Below are positions 1 to 12,152 of a stretch of 64,000 bases of DNA, in pieces (the first letter of the stretch is position 1; every line of letters begins with the position of its first letter). Below the pieces are notes generated by a model. It did not search any database. It had not been told where the DNA came from and saw only the letters and a list, made by a program, of their open reading frames with translations. The position numbers and the translations under genes were made by a program. The stretch lies in the NCBI RefSeq assembly GCF_036417845.1, contig NC_089981.1, forward strand, positions 8,139,501-8,203,500, read 5' to 3'. Origin of the DNA: Apteryx mantelli (Eukaryota; Chordata; Aves; Apterygiformes; Apterygidae).

Positions 1-2196
1 GGTGTAATATGCCTAGCTTAGGTACAGGTGCCTACATGACTTAAGGCGATGAGATGAGATCAGACAGATGGATAGTTTGTTAAATGCAGTTTGGTGGTGA
101 TGGAAAGGACCTTATCAAGCAAGACACATAGTCGAGCTGTCCGAATTGTTAATCGGTCCTTTTGTAGATGCACACTGTGTTTCTAGCTCAGGAATTTGCC
201 ATCTGCTGGTATTCTGGCATATAGTTTCCCCTGACCATTTCTCTCTTGGTCACTCCTTTCTGACTGCCTAAATATGGCCCTGCGATTGCTGTGGTATGCT
301 TCCAGTCCTGCTCTGGCTTGGATGGAGCCCAGCTATTTCTTTTCGACTGGGTACTGCACAGCCATAAAGGTGTGCTCATTTCATCCCTGTCATTTATTCT
401 GTTGAGAAGTCTACGTCGTTGCTCAGTAGAAGGAAGAGGGGTAGAAAGGATCACGACCTGGTAAGACGAGGGAGAAACTGACCTCCCGTTGTTCTTACTG
501 ATCCTTTTCCTTGTAGAAATATCTGAAGGGGAACCATCCATGTAAATTTTACCCTTCTGCTTGAAAAACTTTCATCTAGTGTAAGTACAACTGTAAGCAT
601 AGGAAAAGTCCCTAACTTTGCCCACTTCCTCTCTCGGCTTCACTTTGTGGGTTTGAAAGTAATCTTGGGTTTTCTCAGTTTCAGTGTTTCCTGTGGATGC
701 TTGATCACTTTGTGCCTGCACGAGCCTTTCTGATTATGCTGCAGATTGAAGTAGTTGGTAGATAACTCGGATTAACTGAATCATTCCGCCGATTTGCTCA
801 CAGATCACCAACACAAATGAGAAGACGTGGTTGTGATGTAATTCTGCAGGACTTAAAATGGTGCATTTTAACACGAGCTGACGGGGAATGTTTTGATCCT
901 AGAAGGAAGCCCATACAGTGGATATTTTTATTAAAAGAGTGCCTGCTTTTGGCTGACCTTAAACTCTCTGTGAAGAGTTTCATCTGGTGGTTCCCAGACT
1001 TCTTTGACCAAGGGAATTCTGGTGGTCTGGGTGCATAAAGGGAAGCTAGAGACATTACACTCTTTCTAAAGATGTAGGCTACTCATTTATTAGTGACACG
1101 TAATGCTCGATGGGTTGTAGCTGGAATACAGGGTGAACCAAAGAAGTCCCATGTTTATGCTGGAATGTGACCTTGTCTCGAATGAGAAACTGTATGGATG
1201 TAGAAATGCCTAGGGACAAGGAGCTCAGCCATAACCTAAAAAAGGTAGATTATTCTCTGAAGTTCATTCTAACCTGGTGGTGCTAATTTACTTAAGCTCC
1301 TCATAGTGAATGGAGGAAAAAAGGGTTCTGCAAAGGACCCTAATTTAGTCATTCTGAATCAGCCTGTAGAGAGACTTATACTGGCTGTTGGAGGAGTTTA
1401 GTTAGATTAGCTTCATTAAGCTAAGTTAACCCTTGAAAGGATCACGCAGAGCATATCAAAAATCATACTAGGTAAAATCAGTACAATGCTGGGACAGAAG
1501 ATCTCACAAGAGTCTTTCATTCTTCCTTCCTCTGATAGAAACAATGCTGAGACTTAGAACAATGTGAAATACTCCATTAAGTCATATGTGCAATTTTTTT
1601 CCCCTCCATGATAGATAACCTTCCCAGAACTCATTTTTCAGCCTGTGACATTTCATATTTACGTTTCAAAATGTATATACACAAGAGAGTTCTTTTCTCT
1701 GCATGTGGGTACATTTCCCTTCTAAACAAGAATTCGAAGATCATGTGTACTTATAAAGCAAATCATCATTCTGAGCAATATTTCCAGGTATTCTTAAAGA
1801 CACCCATTTTACAAAGATTGCTGTCAGGGACTTTGTCTCCCCTGAGGGCAAACATACTGCATTATCTGCCTTGTAGTGCCCAAGGTGAACACTCTGGCCT
1901 TGTCCTTAGTGCATGGAAGGCTACCAGCCATGGAGCCAGTCCTTCAAAATCCTGGAGGATCAGGATTAAGGAACATAACACAGAGTGCACCTATCTCCGT
2001 GCCACAAAAGCCATGGCAGAAGCTATGTACTGTGGAGAATTAAGTAGCTGTGAAAAAAATACATGACAGAAACTAAACACTTCATAAGCTTAATACTAAT
2101 GCTATATCTTTCTTGGTTTGTATCCACTTCTGATATAGAACTCTTCATTAATAATGAAAAAATGCTGATGAATCATGTGTCTGTCTTTGTTTTCCC
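1..2196. other. Intergenic sequence, no gene recognised
   Basis: Short open frames here (for example 188-541 on the minus strand and 1608-2066 on the plus strand) show no family resemblance, no plausible splice context and no low-complexity coding signature. I treat this as the 5' flank and probable intron or promoter region of the olfactory receptor gene that follows. Its upstream non-coding exon was not located. Confidence 0.5.
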
Positions 2197-2198
2197 AG
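2197..2198 (+). other. Probable splice acceptor before the OR coding exon
   Basis: A pyrimidine tract (TCTGTCTTTGTTTTCCC) runs directly into AG, 43 bases upstream of the chosen ATG. OR genes typically have an intronless coding exon preceded by one or more non-coding 5' exons, so an acceptor is expected in about this place. The match to the consensus is good, but use of the site is inferred. Confidence 0.6.
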
Positions 2199-2241
2199 GT
2201 GTATAAGCTGTATATTGCATATTGGCACCCGTCTGATCAAC

Positions 2242-3177
2242 ATGGAGAATGTAAGCAGTGTGAAGGAATTCATTCTTCTGGGCCTTTCAAAGAACCAAGG
2301 GGTGCAGAAAATATGTTTTGTGGTGTTTTTGTTCTTCTATATTGTTACTGTGGCAGGAAATCTGCTCATCGTTGTCACTGTAATTAGCAGTCAACGTCTG
2401 AACTCCCCCATGTATTTCTTTCTCTGCCACCTGTCCATTGCAGATATTTGCTTCTCTTCTGTCACAGCTCCCAAAATGATTGCTGACTTCCTTGTTGAGA
2501 AGAAAACCATTTCCTTTGGGGGCTGCATGGCACAGCTATTTGGGTTACATTTCTTTGCCTGCGCTGAGGTCTTCATCCTCACAGTGATGGCCTATGATCG
2601 CTACTTTGCCATATGCAGACCCCTGCACTACACCACCCTCATGACCAGGCGTGTGTGTGGCTGGATGGTGATGGGTTCATGGGTGGGGGGCTTTGTGCAC
2701 TCCCTGGTGCAGACCCTCGTAACTGTTAGGCTCCCTTTTTGCGGCCCCAACAAAATTGACCACTACCTCTGTGATGTCCATCCCCTACTACAACTGGCCT
2801 GTACCGACCCCTATGTTGCGGGCATCATTGTCGTTGCCAATAGTGGAATGATTTCTGTGGTCACTTTCTTCATCCTGGTCACGTCCTATATTGTCATTTT
2901 GTTATCCTTGAAAAGGCGAACGTCCGAAGGGAGGAACAAAGCCCTCTCCACCTGTGGGTCCCACATTACTGTGGTGATTCTCTTCTTTGGGCCATCCACA
3001 TTCACCTACATACGCCCATCCAGCAACCTCTCAGAGGACAAGAAGGTAGCTCTGTTTTACAGTATTATCACGCCCATGCTGAACGCACTCATCTACACGC
3101 TGAGAAATGAGGAGATGAAAAGTGCCATGAGAAAACTATGGAATAGAAAAGTCTGGAGTGAAAAGGGTGAAGTGTAG
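2242..3177 (+). CDS. Intact class II olfactory receptor, OR4-like
   Basis: Predicted odorant-sensing seven-transmembrane GPCR of the ciliary membrane of olfactory neurons, coupling to Golf. The open frame is 311 residues, the normal OR length, in a single exon. Family marks in order: N-glycosylation site at N3, GN in TM1 (39-40), PMYFF before TM2 (56-60), conserved TM3 Cys95, MAYDRY at the end of TM3 (116-121), loop cysteines at 167, 177 and 187, KALSTCGSH entering TM6 (233-241), and PMLNALIYTLRN in TM7 (278-289). The frame is open from 2215, but the Met at 2242 gives the usual OR N terminus (MENVSSVKEFILLGL), so I chose it. The closest family by motif recall is OR4. The OR4-like pseudogene 4.6 kb downstream looks like a tandem relative. 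Functional status rests only on the intact frame. Confidence 0.95.
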   Translation: MENVSSVKEFILLGLSKNQGVQKICFVVFLFFYIVTVAGNLLIVVTVISSQRLNSPMYFFLCHLSIADICFSSVTAPKMIADFLVEKKTISFGGCMAQLFGLHFFACAEVFILTVMAYDRYFAICRPLHYTTLMTRRVCGWMVMGSWVGGFVHSLVQTLVTVRLPFCGPNKIDHYLCDVHPLLQLACTDPYVAGIIVVANSGMISVVTFFILVTSYIVILLSLKRRTSEGRNKALSTCGSHITVVILFFGPSTFTYIRPSSNLSEDKKVALFYSIITPMLNALIYTLRNEEMKSAMRKLWNRKVWSEKGEV

Positions 3178-3437
3178 AACTGTGGTAACATTTTCTCAGG
3201 AGCTGAGAAAATCAAGTCTCTCTCACTATAATTCCATTTTGGAAAATTTACTGAAAGCTCCCTTTTGAAGAAAAGCTTGGTTTTAGCTGTTGCAGTAATT
3301 AGGAAGAAGCTGAAAGTTCATGTTTTGATTGGAATGGCATTGTAAACTCTGTGACTAGCAGGGATTCCCTTTATGTTCTCTTTTTGAATAGCACAGGCCC
3401 AGGACTGGGGCTTCCAAGCACTGCTGAGACACCAGCA

Positions 3438-3447
3438 AATAAATAAA
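3438..3447 (+). other. Candidate polyadenylation signal(s) for the OR gene
   Basis: Two overlapping AATAAA hexamers lie about 260 bases after the stop codon of the intact OR gene. The spacing suits a short OR 3' UTR. A cleavage site cannot be confirmed from sequence alone. Confidence 0.45.
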
Positions 3448-5138
3448 TGAATGCTATCAAAACTATTAAAATGTGTTCCAGGCAGAGCATCCCATTAGTC
3501 CGAGCTCTCCCAGGTGTAAACTTTCCGTCAGACAAACTCCATCTACTCTGTAATCTACTCAGCTAGGAAACGATGGCCCAAGGCGTCTGCAAGGCTGTTG
3601 GTCACCTGCTGCTGGAAGCAGTTGTACCAAAGGCTTCCTTCCCCTTTACTTTGGAGTAAATGCCTTCTTAGGAGTACTGCATTGTCATATGCCGAATCCA
3701 TGGGTTAGCAATTAAACTGCTGATATTAGATGCTGGCTGGGTCATTTGCTGATGCAGATGATATGAGGAGAATCTTCTCCCCTTCCCATTCCAGTGCAGC
3801 AACTCTCTGCCTTTCTGCAGTAGTTCACCTATCACTAATGCCCTCCTTCCTAGCCATCCTCTCTGCCCTTCATCTCTGCCTCAGATTTTGCATTTTAATG
3901 TTTATTACTAATAGAGAATCAAAGATCCAAGTGAAAGATAAATTGCTCACTGTAGGAAATTGTCACCACCAAAGAAAGCATTGGGGGGCAAAGAAAGCAT
4001 TGGAGGGCACAATTTTGTGTGTCAGTGAAAAAAAAGAGTTATTCAGTAATAATTCCTGTACGCAGGATAACTCCTAGCCCAACAGGGCACATCTACAGGC
4101 CCAGGCAAAGGAAGAAACATGTATTCCAAGGGAATAGCTGGAGCAGCTACTCCTGCAGGAGGGAAGAGAAGAAATGTGAAGATGGAAGATTAAATCACCT
4201 CAGAGCCAGCCAAAGCTGCCACAGGGAGGTTAGTTGTAGCAGCTAAGGTTCTCCACAAGGACGAAGGAGCCACGAGGAGCCACGGAACCCTGACTCCTAC
4301 CTTGCCAGGAGGAAAAGAGCAAATGAGCTGCGTGAGGGAGAAAGACATCTGTGTAATGCACTCTGAAAGTAACTAAAGCACTTTCTTTTTCCTTCCTTCA
4401 CTTCATGTTCCCTATAAACACTTGCTTGCACTTGTGTTGCACCTTAACATGGCTTAAGTGTGGTTCAAGATAAGAAGGTGTTCCCTGCACAGGAGAGCGG
4501 CAGATCTACAGACCAAACCGTGGGACAATGTCGCAAATGCTCTGGTTCCCCGAATGTCCTCTGTTCTATGCAGGGGGTGGCAGAGTGGGTTCCCGTTTCA
4601 CAGGCATGCACCAGTACACTGCGGACGTCTCAGTGTCTTCTCCTCACCGTGGTGGGTTATGTGGATGGCAGCCAGCAGGACGGAACTGGGATAAATCGTG
4701 ATTCTCAAGGCTTAGAGGGATAGTGTCCCTCAGGCCTGGGCCAGCATGTCCCTCACCCAGCATTCACACTCTGTGGACACAGCTAAAGGTGGGACCATCC
4801 CCACCTATTTGTAGCAGTCTAAATTCTTTTTGCAGTGAAGGACAGTTGTCTAGCTCAGCACCACTGTGAACGGAGAGGGACAGGCGCCTTCAGAGGTTGC
4901 TCTGTCTCACCCGGGGTGGGACAGGTATAAAGACAGATGGGGCCCACTGACCCCTTTCATACTGAAACTGCTGAGGGGTTAGGGCACACGGCCAGTTCAA
5001 GCTAAGGCTAATAATTTTAAAACTGTTAGTTTGGGGTTTTTTTAATGTTTTGGGGAAGAACGCCATGATTTTTCTGATTTCTCTTCCGGCTGCTGGATGC
5101 TAGCAGGCAACAGCAGGACCATAGCTTATGGAAGGTGT

Positions 5139-5162
5139 CAACAACAACAGCAACAACAACAG
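5139..5162 (+). repeat. (CAA)n-type trinucleotide repeat
   Basis: About eight CAA/CAG triplets in a row, imperfect, in non-coding sequence. Confidence 0.85.
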
Positions 5163-5889
5163 CATTCTATTCCTCTACACATTGGCCCAGATTCTTATAA
5201 TGACTTAATATGAGGACTAACCAGCTGCTTCTGTATTTTGCATTGCCTGAGTAAAAATACCTGGCAAGTAGTGAGGCCTGACCACAAACATTTTTAAAGT
5301 CTTGAAATAATTTCCTCGTTTACTTCTTGTTTCAAACGTGTACAGACCAGATGTCTAAGTGCCAACAGTCCTATAGCACAGTTCTGATATTTATTTATGC
5401 TGCAAACATGCAATGGTAAGAGCAAGTTAATAAGAAAGAAGAAAGCATATGTGAAATATTGGCTTAGAAGGGAAAAATATCTGAGACGTGTAAGAGACAT
5501 CTTTACTCAAAAAACGTTTGATTGCAAGGGCAATGTGAACACAAAATCTTGCAAATGGTCAGCCATGACATTGATTTTAAATAGAAATGTTTCCAAAAGA
5601 AGCACATAGCTAATACTAAATGAAGTCCATTTATCTGGACAGCATTGGAAAGCAAGCAAGAACGCAAGCAAACCCCCCCACAATGTGACATGGTCTAGGT
5701 GATCACGCTCCAGAGTCACCCTGTAGAGATTACTCTAATAGCTGTCCAAAATATATATTTGAGCTCCCCGTCCACTGGTTCTTTCTGACAAAGAAAACTT
5801 CACATGCCTCTGCGATCTCATTGCTTCTGGTAAGCTTGTGCTTCTGCTGTGCAATTTACTTGAAATATTTCTGCCACAACTTCCCCATC

Positions 5890-5891
<2 letters not shown>

Positions 5892-5926
<35 letters not shown>

Positions 5927-5934
5927 GTTCTTGC
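5892..5934 (+). repeat. (GA)n dinucleotide microsatellite
   Basis: Uninterrupted GA repeat of about 21 units. Likely length-polymorphic. Non-coding. Confidence 0.97.
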
Positions 5935-7753
5935 AGATGCTCTTGGAAGTTGTTTTTGCAGAATGAGAAATGGAGCTAGACATTCAGGCTGTCCCTTTCA
6001 TCCTCTGTAGTTTCCAGCCCTGGCAGAGATGTGGACTGCTCTCGTGACACACAAGAAGCAGCTTGGAGCTGAGAGGTTTTGATGAAAGAGCCTAAAGTGG
6101 TCCAAGAAGGTCATCAGAGGAGAATAGCAGGCAACCTGCCGTACAAAAAGAGACATTATTCTTGAGTGACTTTTGTGAGGTACATTTTATGAATTAGAAA
6201 GAACTCCAGTTTTTTTACCCTTTGTTTTAATTGGTGTCTTCTTTGCTTATTTTTCAGTTATATGCCATTTCCAGAAATATCTGTCAAAAGGAAGTTTCTG
6301 GTGTTACAGAGTCAAGGAGTCAATAGGTAGCTGCAGCACTGCCTATGTACTCAGTCTTAACTTGTCCCCTCTAGCTGTACACATCGTGGCAACAATGCTC
6401 TTAACACACACGCTTTGGGCCTCCCCACACTGCTTTCCCTCTGCCCACGGAGTGGCATGGAGATAGGGACGGAGACATGAAAGAATATTTCCTCTGCTGC
6501 TGAAGTTGGAGGGTGGAAGAGGCAGAGACCTCGTGAGAAAGAACTGATTGACCTGTGATTGTGGAACAGGATTAACATCCCAAAGGACTTGCCAGTATTG
6601 TAGACATTGTTATGTAGCTCTTGCCATCTGTCTTTTCAGTGTAGATACTGAACACTAGTGATACTTGCGTACTGCACTAGAGTGCAGCAAAGGTGAATAC
6701 AAGGGTGTTGGTGAGTAAAGGAGATTCAGCAGCGGTGTATTTATTACCCCAGGGGCATCACAGGTGTGTTTATGGGGGTTTCCATGCCTAGTCCAGAACT
6801 TGGCTGAGGTGTACAAAAACCTTACTGACACATCGCTAATGCAGATTATCTCCAGTATTCACCCATGTACTGTGCGAAAGGTGGTCTGAGGAAATACAAG
6901 CCCGCTCTTTTGGAGACTGAGGTCGCAACCCAGAAACTCATGAGCAATAACTGGAACCAATCCACACAAGATGTAGCCCAGTACAGCACATATAGGACAA
7001 TGACTCTCCTGCTTCAGGTTTCCTGGCATCCCTTGAACGTGGTCTGATTTCACTTAGGGCGCCTTAAAGACAGTTTGTGCCTAAAGGCACATCTCTGCTA
7101 AACAGACATGAGGTAGGTGTCCACTTTACCTCCTCCAGAAAGATCTACACTGATAGTTGAAGTGATGTTAATTAGCCAGCTGCCTTGTGTCATGATGTGA
7201 ATACTGATGGTTGCACAAAAATGCATGGCCATTCTACCAGAGTCAGAGAGCACTAGTAAGGACTAGTTCTGTTGAAGTCCCTCAGAGGGTTGAAAAAGAA
7301 GGTATGTTCACTGCTTGAGCAGAATTCCTTAAGGGATGACTAATGTGTTGAGACTCAAATGGTAACATGCACTATCCTTCTCAGTCACTTTTTCATTTCC
7401 AAATCAACACTTCAAAAGTGGATGTTTAGGGAACCTAGTAACTAGTCTTCCTTTTTAAAAGGGGCAAAGATCAGAAATATGAATCTGGAGGATATTTCCA
7501 CCAACTCCCTCAAGCAAATAAACAGAGTTCGCTATTACACACTTCAGTAATACATTCTGAGTTAGGTATCAGCTGTCACTCCTTGAGAGAAGCATTGACT
7601 TTGAAAGGAAACTTTCCCCAAAAGGCATAAAAGGGAATACATTGATATTGAACATACCAGTGATCGACATGGATGTGTACTGATAACACTGTGTTTCTAA
7701 TGCCATCACAGGCGGCTTTATTCTGTGCTTCAGGTCCTGCCTACGTGACGTAT

Positions 7754-8243
7754 ATGAAGAACAAAAACAATGTGACGGAGTTTGTCTTCCAGGGACTCAC
7801 ACAAGATGATACGTTAGCAAAAGTATGCTTCACATTCTTCTTAGTCTTCTATGCCACTGTTATTCTTGGAAACCTGCTTAGCATCAGCACTATGCAGAAC
7901 AGTCAACAGCTGGATTCTCCCATGTACTTCTTCCTGAGCTGCTTGTCCTTTGTAGATATCAGTTACTCTACTGTCACAGTTCCCAAACTCATTTATGACC
8001 TTCTTGCTGAAAAGAAGACCATCTCTTTTGTGGGCTGCATAGCACAGCTCTTTGGGGTCCATCTCTTTGCCTGCACGGAGATGTTCATCCTCATAGCAAT
8101 GGCGTATGATCGTTACACTGCTATATGCAAGCCGCTTCATTACACAAGCATTATGAACAAGCATGTGTGTGGCCGGCTGGTGGCAGCTTCGTGGGTGGGA
8201 GGCTGTGTGCACTCCCTGGTGCAGACCCTGCTGACCACTCAGC
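7754..8243 (+). pseudogene. OR4-like olfactory receptor pseudogene, 3' half missing
   Basis: From the Met at 7754 the frame reads a normal OR N terminus (MKNKNNVTEFVFQGL), TM1 with GN, PMYFFLSCLSF, KKTISFVGC of TM3, MAYDRY and the HSLVQTLL stretch of TM4. It is closely similar in protein sequence to the intact receptor at 2242. At about 8244, where the receptor should continue into the loop motif PFCGPN, similarity stops abruptly and the frame runs through unrelated sequence to a stop at 8318-8320. TM5-TM7 are absent from the next kilobase. This looks like loss by deletion or rearrangement rather than point mutation. The part that remains has no internal stop, so the break may be fairly recent. 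Confidence 0.9.
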
Positions 8244-8320
8244 TATTGTTATACTTTCCCACTAGCTCCTATGAGCTTCAGAGAGTGGTGTCTGCTCACG
8301 TTTCCATACAAAAAAAGTGA

Positions 8321-11135
8321 TGGTGGTGCTAAGCTTCCAAGAGAAAGGAAGTCCTTCAGGATGGCACAGCACAAGCAGGTTTCATCTCACATATATTGGT
8401 GTGCTGACATGAGGTGCCTCAACTTGAGAGAGCTGCTGAAGACAGCAAGAGACCTTTGAGGGGACTGCGATTCATTGCATGGTAAAAGAGGAGCAGGAGA
8501 GGAGCAGGATGCTGCACTAGGTGTCTGCCTTACAGTGAAGGGTGACATACACCGTACTAGACTTTCCAAGGCTCCCAGGAACACTGATGGACACAGAGGC
8601 CGTTTCCCAGTGCCAGGCATTAACTCCGATTTTCATCAGTCTGTGCCAACCTGGTGTCTCTGGGAACGCTTCATTTAAAGGAGCTCTGCTAACACCTTTC
8701 CAAGGCCTTGACCTTATGTCATAGCTGATCTTTATAATCTATCAGAGCAGCAATCCAAGCACGGTTAAATACCGTAGTCCATAGTTGGAGCCACAATCCA
8801 GTTTAATCGTCGGGACATTTTTCGCCGCTTTATTTAGAGACTGGATGAAGTTTCATACTGTGGCCAGTCGTCTGGTGCTTTACACTATAAAAATCTAAGG
8901 AATAGGTATCTCAGTGGAAATACGGGGATCCAATATCTCTCCATACTCCACACAATATAACCTAATTCCTAGCTGAACACTGAAAATTTCCCTAAAATTC
9001 TTAACAGTACTGTTCTTGACTTAGAAAAGCAAACTGTAGATTTGAAGAGACAGCAGCCCTTTAACAATTTAAATTCCCTAATTTTGTCTGGGTTTCTCGA
9101 GGTGGAGACTAAGGCATAGGTGAATGCAGGGCTTATGAAAATCTGTTCTTTTTGATGATATTTGTCAGAAAGCATATTTAGGTTTGAGATTGTGATTCTA
9201 GATTGAAACCTGCTGCCGGTTCTGCTGATGCTTAGCTCTAGATGGCTTTGACTATCTTAAACATCAGCGCAGAGAGAGGTGTGCAGACGTGACTCATTGC
9301 TGTGCAGGGAAGCTCTTTGATGACAACCTCCCTGTCTTTTTCTGGAAGAGTAGTATTGTACATTGCTCTTCCCAGAGACCTGTAAACATACACAGTAAAG
9401 TAAAATGATGCCTGTGATTTCTTTTCAAGCTATTTCCTTCCTGTGAGCTGGGAGTCCACTGAAAGAGACAATTTTGGACACCTCAGAAATCTGGTTTAAA
9501 AATCTCACATCTCTGTTCAAGATAAGGACAGCGCAACATTGATACGTGTAAAAACGGTGAACTTCACATATCTGATGATACTTAATGATGAGAAACAAGA
9601 GATAAACCTTGAGCTTCAGCCTCTGCAGCAACAGAAAGATGACAACTAGCAGCACCAAAAGGATACATTTTCACATTCTTTTTCCTGCATTTTGGGACCG
9701 TCAGGCCAGTGGGATAATAGTGCATATAGTCCAAATGCTTTTACTACCCCGTGCATATTCTAATTTTAGCGTTACTGAGATAAACGGCTTCTGAGATAGT
9801 GATGGCCTTTAATCATCACCACTTGATCAAAATTCAGACTATAACATACTGAAGATAAGTTTTCTCCCCAGCTGTGTGTCTTTGGGCAGAAATAATGATG
9901 TTTCGCAGTAATATCACCTCTCTGTAAAATATGCTGGCAGCAGTTTGAAAGAAAGAGACTTATAAAATCCTTCTTTAGGGTGCCATAGATGATCACAGGG
10001 ACACAATCTTTGCTACAGTTATGCACAGCTTTAAGGAGAGGAAGTCAGGGGAAATAACAGCCCTAACAGGCTTGCAGTGAAATGCAAAGGGAATCCGCAA
10101 GACCTCTTTCCATCCCCCTTTGACTGTAAGCCTTATGCAGAGGCCGGAACCTCTCACCTGTCTGAGATTAATTCTGTCACTTTCAGCTCAATAAAGATTT
10201 CAACTCCTTCTGCCAACTGAGGGACAGCATTTGTAAACTCAGCCAGAAGGGATGAAACATCTATTAGCGACAGAACACCTATCCTTAGAGCTAGCTTAGT
10301 TGAATTGATAAAAGGATTCCAAAGCCTTTCCCAACTTTCTCCTCTCCCAGAAATGATTGGTCATTTATTCTCAAAATCACATTGATGGCAGACATGTAGT
10401 TGGTAAGTCACCATCTTATTTTGGCATTTTTTTAAGTGAAAGAACACTGCAGCTTGATTAACTTTCAGATTATGTCCAATGTCCTTAAAATAACTACCAG
10501 TTCACTCAGTTGCCTCAAGTGGATTGCTGATATGTGGAGATGAAAAGCAGGAATAAGTTCTTGTTACTTTACAACGGTAGCAAAATTCGAAGTCAATCTT
10601 TTTGCATTTCTGTAGTTTTTTCATGTTTCCAGGCAGAAGGGGAAAAAGGAGGTAGTAATGAGTGACAGAAGAGGGAGATTTAACAGAAGAGGGACAGTTA
10701 CTTTCCCTAGTGTTTGGGGGGCAAAAACATGGGTGTCTCTTCTCCAAGATTTCCTTTGCAGAACTTCAGGTTCTGTGTGTTGCACTGGAAGAGGCTACTC
10801 CTTTCAAATACTGAAGATGTAGCAGAAATGGCCATAAATTCAAATCACATTTCTTTTCTCCTCTTGAATATCTTTGAAAGTTTTTTTCTCATCTTGACGG
10901 ACTGGTGGTTTTCCTACATGAGCAAACGTTCCTAATAGAACAGAGAACTGCAATTCTGTGCCACGCACTCCTCAGGCAGGAGTCCTGTTTGTGCTTGGAA
11001 CTTGCAAGTTAAGAGTCAGGATTCCTCCAGCTTTCAGCAGCAGAGGAACACAGTCTTTCAAGATAGAAGTTGCAGATACAACCAGTTAGAAGTCCACCTA
11101 AAAGCACTTCTAACAATTAAGTACCTTTCTGAATC
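8321..11135. other. Intergenic sequence, nothing recognised
   Basis: No OR exon, TRIM exon or transposon was recognised. Short frames (for example 9425-9658 minus and 10502-10747 minus) lack motifs. Confidence 0.5.
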
Positions 11136-12152
11136 TCACCCTTGGAAGCTGATCAAATCTTCCTTGGAAGTCCTACTCTTTGTACCAAGGTTTTGATAAA
11201 TTTTCCCCAAACAAAGTTCTCTTTCTAACAAGTCTGCTGAAGTTTCTCTAATATGACCTAAAACTCTCCTCAGAGCATCCTTCACCTCCTTATTCCTCAG
11301 GCTGTAGCTGATAAGATTCAGCACTGGAGCCACCACTGTAGAGAACAGAGGGGCCCATTTATCTCAGTCCAATGAGTAGCTGGATATTGGGCTACCGCAC
11401 ATAAAAACGGTGCTGCCATAAAACAAGAAGAGAGCTCTCAGATGGGAAGCACAGGTGGAGAAGGCTTTGCATCTGCCCTTGGAGGAGTGGATCCTCAGGG
11501 TGGTGGAGATGAGGTAGATGGAGGAGATGAGAATTGCCAGAGATGTGAAGGTGCCACGAAACACACCAAAAATGTGAAGTACCGTCTCTTTGCTATAGGT
11601 GTCAGAGCATGAAAGCTGGATCCTAGGGGGAGGTCACAGAAATAATGACCGATAATACCAAAGTCACAGAAAGAGAATGTGAAGGTGGAGATAGTTTGTG
11701 CAAGTGTGTGGACAAAGCCAATGAAAGAGGAGATGATTACCATCTGTGCACAGGCTTTTGAGGACATGACAGTTGCATAAAGGAGAGGGTTACACAGAGC
11801 CACATGCAGTCATATGCCATTACTGCCAGCAGGAGACACACAGCACTAGCCATGAGGAGACAAGTGAATAGCTGTGCCACACAGGCACTGACTGAAGTGG
11901 CTCTCCTCACTGCTGAAGAGCTCACCAGCAACCTTGGGGAGATAGCTGAGGAGTAACAGAAATCCACAGAAGCCAAGTTACTGAGAGAAAGGTACACAGT
12001 GTGTGAAGCCGGGGGATCAACCTTCATCTACATGATTATTCCAAGATTCCCTATTAATGTGCTTTAAAAAAGTGGGTTACCTTCACCTCTTGGCTTTCTG
12101 TTAGTCCAGAGAGGATAAACTCAATGGCCACACAGTGATTCCTCTCAGGCAT
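11136..12152 (-). pseudogene. Frameshifted olfactory receptor pseudogene (OR5/8/9-like)
   Basis: The reading is broken into at least four frames. An N terminus starts at the Met at 12152-12150 (frame reading IEFILSGLTES). Most of TM1 is then lost, with stops near 12030-12070. SLSNLASVDFCYSS to AVMAYD follows from 12027 down to about 11810. A further frame, from 11803, reads the intracellular loop after MAYD through TM4 and the cysteine loop (GHYFCDLP). Another frame near 11564 reads KAFSTCASHL and SSYSLD, and a last frame from 11336 reads the TM7 motif with [15 protein letters not shown], ending at 11136. Gene order and motif order are normal, so this is a decayed full-length gene. It is in opposite orientation to the two OR4-like loci and belongs to a different OR family. 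Confidence 0.92.

Larger units (their letters stand above)
3448..7753. other. Intergenic sequence between two OR4-like loci
   Basis: No gene recognised. The only notable structure is two simple repeats (listed separately). Short frames near 3730-4246, 4458-4723 and 5294-5983 look random: they overlap each other on both strands and have no motif. Confidence 0.5.
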
